Of a stretch of DNA of 64,000 nt, positions 11,470 through 22,605 are shown piece by piece (within the stretch, counting starts at the first letter, position 1; each line of letters opens with the position of its first letter). Source of the DNA: Vombatus ursinus (Eukaryota; Chordata; Mammalia; Diprotodontia; Vombatidae). The stretch is taken from assembly GCF_900497805.2 (NCBI RefSeq), contig NW_020947238.1, positions 1,529,977-1,593,976 of the forward strand, read 5' to 3'. The translations under genes were made by a program, and so were the position numbers. The notes under the pieces are model-generated. The model ran no database searches, was not told the origin of the DNA, and saw only the letters and a list, made by a program, of their open reading frames with translations.

Positions 11470-12701
11470 ATGAAAAGAAATGCAGGAGAAAGTGGCCTAG
11501 CTGTTCTAGATCTTAAATTGTATTATAAAGCAGCAATCATCAAAGCTACTTGGTACTGGCTAAGAAATAGAGTGGTGGATCAGTGGAATAGGTTAGGTAT
11601 GCAAGAAACAGTAGTCAATTACTATAGTAATCTACTATTCAATAAATCCAAAGACCCCAGCTTCTGGGATAAGAACTCACTATTTGACAAAAACTGCTGG
11701 GAAAACTGGAAAAGAGTATGGCAGAAACTAGGCATAAATCAAAATCTTACACCAATAAAGTCAAAATGGATTCATGATTTAGATGTAACAGCTGATACTG
11801 CAAGCAAACTGGGAGAGCAAGGAATAGTTTACCTATCAGATTTATGGAGAACAGAAGAATTCATGACCAAACAGGAGACAGAGAACATTATGAAAAGCAT
11901 AAAGGATAACTTTGATTACATTAAATTGAAAGGTTTTTGCACAAACAAAGCCAATGCAACCAAGATTAGAAGAAAAGTAGAAAATTGGGAAATAATTTTT
12001 ACAAGTAATGTCTCTGAAAAGGGCCTCATTTCTAAAATATATAGAGAATTAAATGAAATTTATAAGAATACAAGTCATTCCCAAATTGATAAATGGTCAA
12101 AAGATAAGAAGAGGCAGTTTTCAGATGAAGAAATCAAAGCCATCTATAGACATATGAAAATTGCTCTAAATCACTATTGATTAGAGAAATGCAAATCAAA
12201 ACAACTCTGAGGTACCACATCACACCTATCAGATTGGCCAACATGACAAAACAGGAAAATGATAAATGTTGGAGAAGATGTGGGAAAATTGGAATACTAA
12301 TGCATTGTTGGTGGAGTTGTGAAATGATCCAACCATTTTGGAGAACAATTTGAAACTATGCCCAAAGGGCTACAAAAATGTTCATACCTTTTGACCTAGC
12401 AATAGCACTTCCACGTTTGTATCCCAAAGAGATCATATAGATGGGAAAAGGACCCACATGTGCAAAAATATTTATAGCAGCTCTTTCTGTGATGGCAAAG
12501 GATTGGAAATTGAGAGAATGCCCATCAATTGGGAAATGGCTGAACAAGTTGTGGTATATGAATGTAATGCAATACTATTGTGCTATAAGAAATGATGAGC
12601 AAATGGACTTCAGAAAAACCTGGAAAGACTTGTATGGACTGATGGTGAGTGAACAGAACCAGGAGAACATTCTACACAGTAACATCCATGCTGTGCAATG
12701 A
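11470..12701 (+). pseudogene. L1 ORF2 C-terminal region with cysteine motif
   Basis: A 236-codon open stretch (11470-12180) carries typical L1 ORF2 C-terminal sequence (YYKAAIIKATWYWLRNR, KDPSFWDKNSLFDKNCWENWK). The cysteine-rich motif CWRRC...HCWWSC follows at about 12267-12320 in another frame. The last block runs to 12701 (MGKGPTCAKIFIAALSV...). This part binds nucleic acid and supports target-primed reverse transcription. At least two frame changes break it. Confidence 0.85.
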
Positions 12702-13084
12702 CTTACTTTGATAGACAACTCTTTCAGCAATACAAGGATCTAAGACATCGCTAAAGGTCTCATAATGCAAAATGCTATTCACATCCAAAGAAAGAACTAT
12801 GGAGTTTGAATGCAGATCAAAGCATACTATTTGCTCTTTGTTTCTTCTGTTTTGCTTTGTTTCCTCTTTCTGATGGTTCCTCCTATTGGTTCTAATTCTT
12901 CTTTACAACATCACTAATGTGAAAATATATTTAACAGGAATGTATATATGTAGCCTATATCATATATCGAGCCATTTTGGGGAGCAAGGGGGGAAGGGGG
13001 AGGGAGAAAAATTTGTAACTCAAAAGTTTATGGAAGTGATTGTTTATAAATCAAAATAAATTAATAAAAAAAGTGTTTCATTGT

Positions 13085-13173
13085 AATCATATACCACAAA
13101 TTGTTCAACCATTTCCTATTGTTGGGCATCTCCTAAGTTTATCTTGAAACTACAAAAAGGGCTGCTATAAATA

Positions 13174-13208
<35 letters not shown>

Positions 13209-14180
13209 ACATCCTTTTACTTTTTGTTTGAGCTCTTTGGGGTATAGATCCAGTAATGGTATTGCTGAGTCAAAGAGTATGCATAGCCATATAACCCTTT
13301 GGGCAAAATTCCAAATTATTCTGCAAAGTGATTGAATCAGTTCACAATTCCAACAACAATGCATTCATGTACCTATTTTTCCTTATCACCTACAACATTT
13401 GTCATTGTCCTTTTCTGTCATGTTAGCAAATCTTATGGCTATGAGGTGGTATGTCAGAGTTGTTTAATATGCTTTTCCCTTATCATTGATGATTTAGAGA
13501 ATTTTTTTGCGTGTGATATGACCATTGATAGCTTTGGTTCCTTCTTCTAAAAGTAACATGATCATATTTTCAAACATTTATCAATTGGTGAATGACTCTT
13601 ATTTTTTAATAAGATTTGCTCAATTTTCCATATATTTGGGGAACAAAATTTTTTTTCAGAAAAAAACTTGCCTATCCACTGATCTGACATTTTTTTCCTT
13701 ATGCTCTCATAGTTTGTGTGTGACATTATCCTTTATGTATAAATCATTTGTCAATTTTCAGTTTATCTTGGTATAAAGTGTAAGATGTTATTCTTTGCCT
13801 TTTTTTTCTGGAAAACTGCTATCCATTTTTCCAAGCAGTTTTTTTGGTAAATATTGAGTTTTTGACCAACAGCTTGGATCTTTGGGTTTAACAAACACTA
13901 GGTTACTGTGGTCATTTACTTCTATATATTAAATGCCTAATTTATTTAATTGATAAACCACTTTATTTCTTACCCAATGCCAGAATGTTTTGACGATTAT
14001 CATTTTGCAGTACAGTCTGAGATTTGATATTGCTGATATTCCTTTTCTTTTTTCTCATCAATTCCCTTTATATAATTTATGTTTTGCTCCTCAAGATGAA
14101 TTGGATTATTATTTCTAGCTATATAAAATAATTATTTTGCAGTTAATTTAGTAGATATGAAATTGAATAAATAAATTAAT
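13085..14180 (-). mobile_element. Old antisense L1, ORF2 part (right of the nested L1)
   Basis: It continues the antisense L1 of 8070-8506. The plus strand reads as reversed ORF2 C-terminus; for example 13800-13890 is the reverse of the KDPSFWDKNSLFDKNCW block. A (TG)n run at about 13173-13202 has grown inside it. It abuts the L1 5' end at 14181. Confidence 0.8.
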
Positions 14181-15335
14181 TAAGGGGCAGAGCCAAGATG
14201 GTGGGGTAAAAGCAGACACTCAGCTGAGCTCTCTCCCAAATCCTCCAAATACTTTTAAAAAATGACTCTAAACAAATTCTAGAGCAGCAGAACCCACAAA
14301 AAGAAAGGTAAAACAAATTTCCAGTCCAAGACACCTTTAAAGGTCTACAGGAAAGATCTGTTGCACAAGGGAGTGAGAGAGGCACAGTCCAGTGCAGGCC
14401 ATGCCAGTGCAGACCAGACCCCAGAAAACCTGGAGCAAGCTTTGGGGTGACTGAATCATTGACAGCAGTGGTTTCATGACCATTTAGCCCAGAGATGCTA
14501 AAGACAACTTAAAAAGTCAGCAAGAAAGGTCTGTTAGACCTAAGTGAGAGAGGAACACAGGACCACACAGGCTCAATCAGCACAGCCCCAGCCCCTATAA
14601 ACGAGGAGTAGTCCCTGGGAATGACTGAATCAGCAGCAGCATCAGTGGCTTCCAGAGCTCTCAGCACTGGTAATGGGGTTGAACAGCTGGTCAGGGGGAG
14701 ATTACAGGCCTCTCATTGCTAGCACTGAGGCAGGACTTTGTTGCTTTGCCTTTATTTGGATCTAGGTCACAGTCCCGGATGGCATTCCCAGGGCAGAGGA
14801 GAAGCACTAGCATAACAGAGATAGAAACCGCAATAGAGAGGGGAACCTCATCACAGTTCCAGAGCAGAAAAGAGTGCTTTTGGTCACTCACAAACCAGAC
14901 CACAGGCCAGGAGAGGAGTAAACACCTCTCCTTAGATCATATCACCTTGGAAGGAATGAAAAGTTACAGGTCCCTAGAAGTATCTCTGAAAATGGCTGCA
15001 CAAAACACTTGAAGATTTGGACAGTATACTCTCCATACTGGAAGCAGAGCCCTACTTTAACAAAGAATTAAAAGTCAAGTAATACGCTGGAAAAATTAAC
15101 AAACAATGGAAAAAAAAACTTATCATTATAGAAACTTGGTGACAAGGAGGACCAAAACATACAATCAGAAGATGACAAAGTCAAAGTTCCTACATCCAAA
15201 GCTTCCAAGAAAATTATGTATTGGTCTCAGGCCATGGAGGATCTCAAACAGGATTTTGAAAATGAAATAAGAGATACAGGTAAAAATTGGGAAGAGAAAT
15301 GAGAGAAATTATGGAGAAATTGACTGGTAAGCTCA
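14181..15335 (+). mobile_element. L1 5' end: leader with two ~173 bp units, start of ORF1
   Basis: It begins 'aggggcagagccaagatgg', the L1 5' terminus. The leader holds two similar units, each with the 'ctgttg/ctgtta...gtgagagagg' core (near 14354 and 14528, period about 173 bases). ORF1 starts near 15216 (atgtattggtctcaggcc) and is lost after about 15335. There is no 3' end or poly(A), so the element was cut short by a later rearrangement rather than by incomplete reverse transcription. Confidence 0.75.
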
Positions 15336-16210
15336 TGCATTAACCTCACAACATCCTGCCAACAGGTGAATCACTGTTTTGGGTAGGATTATTTTTTCTT
15401 AAGGAAAGGGAACATGAAAAGGTATAGTAGAGAAAGAAAAAAATGAGGGGCAATGTGATATCCCCAATCAAGTCAAAGGTTGGCAATGAACAACAACAAC
15501 AACAAAAAGTAATGTCTCCAAACTCTCAGAAATAAGAAGACTTATAGAGACAAATTATGAAAACAAGGGAAGGAAAGTAGAGAAAAGAACATATTGTATT
15601 AAAGGTAGGAAGTGGTTAAATTTAAGGATGTACTCATGGATAAATTAATTTAATCTCTAAATGAAGATTAGGATATTATAATGATATGATATATAATCTT
15701 CAAAAATTTGGTGTTTCAAATGGTTACTTTCTTTTTCTGGAAAAGAGGAATCATAGCTCCTGGATACAACTGACACAAAGAAAAATGGTGGTACATGGTC
15801 CTAGAAAAATGATATCATGAAAAATGAAAAAAAAAAGATCATATGGAAGATAGTGGAGAAAATGTACTACAGAATCAAGGACATTGGGATATTCGTACCA
15901 TGGGGTGATACTTTTGTTTTCTCTGTCACATGCTAGAATTCTACTTCCAATAGTAAGGAAAAACAGAAAAAGGATGTCAGGATGGTACTATATTATTAAT
16001 AAAAAGTAATAATGTAGCAACTGTTGAGAAAGGCCAAAATAAGCATTTTAGAAGCTTCAGTTTTATGAGAAATACAGAGACTAAAGAAGAAATAAAGAAA
16101 GGAAGAGAATAAGGGCTTTGAATAAAAAAAGGTTAAAATAGTCAAAAATGAAAGTTAATAGTAAAGAGAATGAAGAAAATAAAGCTTTGTTAGAAAAGTG
16201 ATTAGAGAGG
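15336..16210. other. Unassigned AT-rich interval
   Basis: No gene and no repeat I can name. A short (CAA)n run lies near 15490-15507. It is A/G-rich on the plus strand and may hold further decayed L1. Confidence 0.4.
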
Positions 16211-16330
16211 GTACAAGCAAGATTGTGGAATAAAGAAGCCCTCAGGTAAGATCTCCCAATATTCCCTTCCAAACAACTTTAAAATAATACCTTAAATGAA
16301 ATTCAGAAGTGGCAGAGTCAATGGGGGGGG
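16211..16330 (+). mobile_element. Fragment of another L1-type 5' end
   Basis: 'agcaagattgtggaataaag' followed by 'gatctcccaatattccc' and an 'aattcagaagtggcagagtc' segment has the layout of an L1 leader start, but differs from the other leaders here. It ends in a G run at about 16323. Confidence 0.4.
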
Positions 16331-16584
16331 GCAGGCAATGCTAGGATCACACACATCTAGATTGGTTCAAAAAGGTAAATATACATATGTACACACTCAA
16401 CTGGTAATAGATATTTATAAATAGAAAATAAATAAATAACTAGGAATAAAAATCTAGAAACAGAAATACAAAATTATAACATAAATATAAAACTATTTTA
16501 TATAAATTATTTAAATACATGAAACTACTTATAACTTTTTATTTATATCTATATCTGTATCTATATCTATATGTATATATAAAC

Positions 16585-16872
16585 TATTAAAGCTAGGAGC
16601 TTGTTTTATAAAAAAAAATAGAACAAAACAGATAAGCCACTGGTTAATATTGATTAAAAAAAAAAGAAAGGAGAAAACCCAATTACAAGTATCAACAATG
16701 AAAATATGCAACAGAAATGAAGATGAAATTAAAGCACTTATTAGGAATTATTTTGCCCAATTATATGCTAGTGAAACTGATATTATAAGTGAAATTGATG
16801 AATATTTTTAAAAAATATATAAGCTTTTCAGATTAAGATAAGAGAAAACAGAATACCTAAGTAGACCCATCT
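16585..16872 (+). mobile_element. L1 ORF2 fragment, left of a mini-L1 insertion
   Basis: It matches about 10005-10250 of the fuller L1 ('taggagcttgttttat', 'ttaggaattattttgcccaa'). Its last 11 bases (16862-16872, 'tagacccatct') are repeated as 'tagatccatct' at 18105-18115, where the ORF2 resumes. Confidence 0.8.
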
Positions 16873-18104
16873 GAGGCAGAATCAAGATGATGGAGTAAAG
16901 GCAGGCACTTGCCTGAGTTCTCCCCCAGTCTCCTCCAAATATATTTAAGTAATGACTCTAAACAAATTCTATAGCAGTAGAACCAACCAAAAGATTGAAT
17001 AAAATAATTTTCCAGACCAAGACAACTTAGAAGGTCAGTCAGAAAGATCTGTTGCACCAAAATGAGAGAGGAGCACAGTTCAGCACAGACTGCTCCAGTG
17101 AAGATTTGGCCCCAGGAAACCAGTAGCAGGCCTCAGGGCAACTAAATCAGTGGCAGCAATTGTAGTTTCCAGACCTCTCAGCTTATAGACACCAAATATA
17201 ACTTACAAGTTCAGCAAGAAAGGTCTGTCACACTTGAGTGAAAGTGCAGCACAGTCCAGCACAGGCTATGCCAACACAGCCCTGGCCCCAGCCCCCAGCA
17301 AACCAGGAGCTGCCCTTGGAAGTTACTGAATGAGCAATGGCAGCTGCTGCCAGAGCTGTCAGCTTACAGATGTTAAGAGGGTGGAACAATTGGTAAGAAG
17401 GAGATTACAGAAGTCTTTCAGAGGAAGGACTCTGCTGTTTTGCCCATACTTGGATTCAGATCACAGTTCTGGGTGGCAGTCCCAGGGAGAGGAGAAGCAC
17501 TAGCACACCAGAGCTTGTGGCCACAATAGGGCTGGAAACCCTGTCACAGTTCCAGGACAGAAAAGAGTGATCGTGGTCACTAATAGACCACAGCACAGGC
17601 CAGGAGAATAGTAAACACCTCTCCTTAGATCATACTACCTTGGAAGAAATGAAAACTTATAGGTCCCTAGAAGTATATCTGAAAATAGCTGCACACAACT
17701 CCTGAACTTGGGACAATGTGCCCTCCCTCCTGGAAGCAGAGCCCTACTTTAACAAAGAATCAAAAGTGAATAGGCTAGGAAAATGAGCAAACCACAAGGA
17801 AAAAAATTCTGACAATAGAAAGTTATTATGATGACAAAGAAGATCAAGATACACACTCTGAAGATAAAAAAGTGAAAGCTCTTACATCCAAAGCATCCAA
17901 GAAAAATATGAATTGGCCTCAAACCATGGAAGGCTCAGAAAGGATTTTGAAAATTATTTTTACATGTAACCGGAGAAAATAAATACTAAATATAAACAAA
18001 AGAATAAACACTTGAAGAAAAAGAAAAGACTATTCTTTAGACAATTCTACCTATTAGAACTTTTTTCTTAACTTTGTAATTAAACAGACTCTTTAGAACA
18101 TGTA
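16873..18104 (+). mobile_element. Internally deleted mini-L1 (5' leader, ORF1 start, 3' terminus) plus extra 3' DNA
   Basis: It begins 'gaggcagaatcaagatgatg', an L1 5' end, and has the two-unit leader (units at about 17046 and 17222, period 176). At about 17955, shortly after the ORF1 start, it switches to 'acatgtaaccggagaaaata', which resembles the extreme L1 3' end at 7545. About 105 bases of other sequence follow before the 11 bp target duplication. It therefore lacks most of ORF1 and all of ORF2 and could only have moved with help from another L1. The last 105 bases may be a 3' transduction. Confidence 0.65.
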
Positions 18105-19660
18105 TAGATCCATCTTAGAAAAGATATTGAACATTCCATCAATGAACTTCCTAAGAAAAAAAAATCTCCAGAAACAGATGGATTTGCAAGTGAATTCTGA
18201 CACACATTTAAGGAACAATTAATTCCTTTCCAAACTATTTGAAAAACTCAGTAAAGAAATAATCCTACCAAATTTCTTTTATGACAAAAATATGGTTTTG
18301 ATACCTAAAACAGGGAGAGCAAAAACAAAGACAACTATAGACAAACTTCCTTAATGAATACCATTGCAAAAATTTAAATAAAATGTATACACTCTGACTA
18401 TGTGGGATTTATGCCAGGAATTTAGGACTAGTTCAGTTTTAGGAAAACTATCAGTATAATTCACCATATCAATAATAACAAAAATCGTATGATTATATAA
18501 ATAGATCCAGAAAAAAAAAAACCTTTAACAAAATGTAAAATACATTTTAATTAAAAACACTAGAAGACATAGGAATCAATGCAAACTTTCTTTAAATAAT
18601 TAGTATCTATCTAAAACCAAGAGCAATAATTACCTGTCATGGACAGAAGCCTTGAAACCTTCCCAATAAGATCAGGAATAAATAAGAATGTTCATTGTCA
18701 CTACTAATATTTAATACTATACTGGAAATTCTAGCTATAGTGATAAGAAAAGAAAAAAGAAATTGAAGGAATTAGTATACTTAGAAAACTTTAGAGAATC
18801 AACCAAAATGCTAATTGAAACAATTAAGAATTTTAACAAAGTTCCAAAATATAGAATAAGCCCACATAAGTCATCAGCATTTCTATGTACTACCAAAAAA
18901 TCCAGAAAAAAAAGAGAGAGAAATTCCATTTAAAATAATTTCAGATAACACAAAATACTTGGGAATCTACCTGCCAAGACCAGTACCGGGATTATATGAC
19001 ACAATTACAAAAGAGTTTTCACACTAATAATGACAGATCCAAACAATTGAAGAAATATTATTGCTCGTGGGTAGATTGAGCCAATAAACTAAAAATGACA
19101 ATTCGACTTGTTAATTTACTTATTGAGTGCCATAGCAATCCAATTACTAAATAACTGTTTTAAAGAGCTAGAAATAATGACACAGTTCATCTGGAAGAAC
19201 AAAAGGTCAATCATATAAAGGGAATCAATGAAAAAAATAATGTGAAGGATAGTGGCTTAGCAGTTCCAGATTTCAAACTGTATTACAAAGCAATAATCAA
19301 CAAAACAGTCTGGTACTGGCTAAGAAATAGGGTGGTGGATCAGTAGAATAGACTAGATATACAATGTATGTCCATAAATGTAAATGTCCATAGTAATCTA
19401 GCATTTGATAATCACAAATATCCAAGCTTTTCTACTAAGGATGCACTATTTGACAAAAACTTCTGGGAAAACTGAAAATTAGTTTGCCAGAAATTAGGCA
19501 TAGACAAACACCTCACACCATATAACAAAATAAGGTTAAAATGGATAAATAATTTAGCCATAAAGTTAGATATCATAAGTAAATCAGGGTACCATGGAAT
19601 ATATGCTTATCTGATGATGGATAAAGAAGAGTTCATGACCAAAGAAGAGATAGAGAAGAT
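18105..19660 (+). mobile_element. L1 ORF2 fragment, right of the mini-L1 insertion
   Basis: It picks up ORF2 exactly where 16872 left off and runs through the reverse transcriptase and C-terminal regions ('gaacttcctaagaaaaaaaa', 'tactggctaagaaatagggt', 'gttcatgaccaaagaagag'). Frames are broken throughout. It stops at 19660, where an antisense SINE begins, and no 3' end of this copy was found. Confidence 0.8.
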
Positions 19661-20083
19661 GGTTGTTGTTCAGTCATTTCAGACATGTCTGATTCTCTGT
19701 GACCCCATTCTGAGGGTTTTTTTGTTTGTTTGTTTTATTTTTTTTTTGTTGTTGTTGTTGTTGTTGTTGTTTTGCAAAGATCCTGGTGTGGTTTGACATT
19801 TATTTCTCCACTTCATTTTGCAGATGAGGATTGTTGTTGTTTGTCATTTATTCTCGAAGAGGACCATGACATCAGGAAGATGATGCCATGGCTTGACTTG
19901 CAAGTGAATTGGATTTAAGTGAGGGAGGGCTGTGCAAACTGAGGAACTGTGGCAAACAGGGTTAAGTGATTTGTTCAGCATCAGACAACTAGTAAATGTT
20001 TGAGGCCAGATTTGAACTCATGATGATAAGTCTTCCTGACTTCAGGCCTGGCACTCTATTCATTGTGCCACCTACCTGGCCCA
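19661..20083 (-). mobile_element. Composite antisense SINE (tRNA head, RTE-like tail, with an insert)
   Basis: 19663-19830 is the reverse of a tail ending in TTGTTGTTCAGTC...TGTGACCCC, the RTE/BovB-type 3' tail used by some marsupial SINEs. 19936-20082 is the reverse tRNA-like head. Between them (19831-19935) lies a different motif ('tcgaagaggaccatgacatc', 'gtgagggagggctgtgcaa') that recurs alone at 34893. A T/TTG microsatellite (about 19733-19772) lies inside the tail. Confidence 0.65.
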
Positions 20084-21045
20084 TCTTTCTTATTTGGTTT
20101 TAAAATTTTATCTCTTGTATTATCCCCTCTTCTTTCCAAGGAAGAGAAAGAGAAATTAGGCATATACTCATTAACATTGTTTTTTTTGTTTGTTTGTTTG
20201 TTTGTTTTGCTTCATGAACTCTATTCTGCTTCCTTTTCTCCTTGTTTTTACTGGCCTAGAACAAAATGTCACATTCTTAGTCTTTATTTCTTTTACTTTA
20301 AATCTTTCTGCATGATCCACCCTTTGAGTCAAAAATGCATTTCTTTTATGATTGATTCCTCCATGTATATAGACTCCATTTTAATCTCCCATCTCCTCTT
20401 TCAATTCCCTACTGTTACCCTATTGAATTAAATATAGTTCTATACTCAGACTGTGTGTATATTCTACTCTGCTTTAATCAGTTCAGATGAAAGTGAAGAT
20501 CAAGATTCACCTAATTACAAACTCTTTGTCCTTGTCTTTATACACTTCAGTCTGCATAACTCAAATATCTGAAATAATTCACACACACATAACAGCAATT
20601 TTCTCTCTTTTTATCTAGTTTATTTTTTTGTTATTCCCATTTCTTTATTTTTAACAAAAACATAAAAAAAGTTAAGTCCCAGACCTTCTGTCATATAAAC
20701 TTATTCTATGACCCTTGATGAAATTAAGGTTCTCTGGGGACCCTTCTATCATATCCTCCTATTATACACACTTAATTCTTACTTAGTCTCATCCCATCTA
20801 TCTGTCTATCTATCATCTATCAATCAACATCTACAGTTTTATATTCCTTTTGAATTCCATGTCTCTATATTACTATTGCTCCTTAGTTCTAGTATTTTTA
20901 ACAGTAATACTTGGAAGTACTCTATTTTATTAAAGATACATTTTCTCCCCATTAATATCATACTCAGTTCTGCTGATGAAAATTATTCTCAGTTACAAGC
21001 CTTTTTTGCCTTTTTGGAATAATGTATTCCAAGTTCTTTATTTTG
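20084..21045 (-). mobile_element. Antisense HAL1/L1 fragment (ORF2 start, intergenic, ORF1)
   Basis: The plus strand has reversed features seen in clearer HAL1 copies: 'gtgtgtatattctactctgc' (compare 26060-26090) and an ORF1-like part near 20880-21035 ('attctcagttacaagcc'). Much is diverged. (TTTG)n lies at about 20183-20210. Confidence 0.5.
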
Positions 21046-21059
21046 TTTCTTTTTTTTTT

Positions 21060-21620
21060 ATTAGTAGTTGCTAACTTATATAACTGTTACATCTCAGTAC
21101 CTGAATTTTTCCCCCATTCTAGCTACTGTCAGCTAATGCTATTAGTCCATAGGGACAGAATTTCAGTTCCTACTTATCTGATTCCTAATTAATCAGTTGT
21201 AATCCTTTGACCAGACTAGGAGCTGAGCATGGTCAGATACACAGCTGCTTCACATTTGCATTCTTACTCTTTACCCAGTATATAAACTTGTGCCGGCAAC
21301 CAGGTGCCGGTAACCAGGTGTTGTCATGATGTAGAAAGAGTTTACCTGCTCCTACATGCAGCTCTTTTCTCTTCACTCTGGATATGCTTCCCAGATAAGA
21401 GTATGAGTGATAAAACTCTCACTTGACTTCAAGTTTTTATCCTTGCACAATGTCTCTGTCTCTATGGGTATCTTTACAGCCTCTTGTTATACTATACAGC
21501 CACATAACAGTAATTTACTTCCTAACTTGGAAGGTTCTACACAGCAAGCTTCCGGCTAAACCTAGTTCTGGTGTCCAAAAGCAAATGTCTATCCCTGTGC
21601 TAATCTAAGCTAAGGAAAAA
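21060..21620 (+). mobile_element. Candidate LTR of an endogenous retrovirus (fossil)
   Basis: The order of parts suggests an LTR: a TATA-like box 'tatataaac' near 21280, a small GCCGG(C/T)AACCAGGT repeat at about 21294-21320, a polyadenylation-like 'ataaaactc' near 21411, and a G/C-richer end before 21620. No internal retroviral genes are seen. It seems to lie inside the antisense HAL1/L1, whose 5' end may be at about 21765. Confidence 0.4.
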
Positions 21621-21770
21621 AATGCTTACTGATTTTTTTTTCTTTGATTTTCCAAACGCAACATGATCTGTTGCTGTTTTTTTAAATATTTTTTAGAGTA
21701 GTTGTGAGGGGCTAAGGGGGAGCTAAGCTGTACTTCTTATTACTCATCTATCTTTGCTGGTCTCCTTTGA
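21621..21770 (-). mobile_element. Possible 5' end of the antisense HAL1/L1
   Basis: Read on the minus strand, the end at about 21765 gives 'agcaaagatagatgagtaat' followed by 'agctccccc', which resembles the AAGATGGCGGAGTAA...AGCTCTCCC start of an L1 leader. Weak. Confidence 0.3.
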
Positions 21771-22049
21771 CAGATTGTTTAATTTCATTTATTTATGTGA
21801 GGGGATCTGTTGGCGAGTCTTTGAGGTAGCATTTTTTTTTCAACAAACCATTTTTTTAACAGTCAAGAAATATAAAAGTGGGATCTTGTGTTTTCAACAC
21901 TTCTCTGTCAGCTTTGAATATGATGTTTTTTGCTATAGAATATTATTTTTAAAAGTTTACAGATTCCTTTCATATTTCTTTATAGAACTTTCCTTTGATA
22001 TTCTCCATTTAGACACTAAAGGGTTTTCCTCAAACACAGGTCCAATCAA

Positions 22050-22605
22050 GTAATCCTCCAACTTGAGGAACTTTAGAGACTGCCTATTGCCTCCAGGAGC
22101 AAATACAAAATGCTGTTGGGCATTCAAATCTTTTCATAATGTAGACCCTTCCTGCCTTTCCAATCACCTTATAACTTACTCCCTAACACATACTCTTTGA
22201 TCCTGTGACACTAACTGCCTGACTATTCCACAAATAAGACACTACATCTTTCAGCTCCAGGAATTTTCTCTGGCTCCCCCCCTGCTTGGAATGTTCTTCT
22301 TCCTCCACTTTGACTACTAATCTCCCCAGCTACTTTTAAGTTCCAAACTAAAATTCTACCTTCTACTGGAAGCATTTTCTAACTCCTTTTAGTTCAAGTG
22401 TTTTCTTTCTTTTAATTATTCCCCATTTATCCTGTATAAAACTTGTTTTGTATGTTTTTGTTTGCATATTATCTCCACCATTACGTTGTAATGTTTTTTA
22501 GGTCAGGGACTGTCTTTTGCCTCTTTTTGACTCTCTAGTTCATAATACTGTACCTGGCAAGATGTAGGTTTTCAATAAATGTTTGTTGATTAATTGATTC
22601 TCCTC
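22050..22605 (+). repeat. L2 LINE 3' fragment
   Basis: Clear L2 C-terminus and 3' UTR: 'gactgcctattgcctccagg', 'cttcctgcctttccaatc', 'ggtcagggactgtcttttgc' and the terminal 'aataaatgtttgttgattaa'. About 550 bases; the frame is broken. Confidence 0.85.

Larger units (their letters stand above)
8507..13071 (+). mobile_element. L1 LINE, 5'-truncated, inserted into the old antisense L1
   Basis: A 4.6 kb sense L1 starting in the ORF1-ORF2 intergenic part, covering nearly all of ORF2 and the 3' UTR, and ending in an A-rich tail. It is flanked by a diverged 13 bp duplication: 'agtattccattgt' at 8494-8506 and 'agtgtttcattgt' at 13072-13084. Removing it joins the two halves of the antisense L1 in register. 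It is among the better-preserved L1s in the window and so younger than its host copy, but it is broken. Confidence 0.9.
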
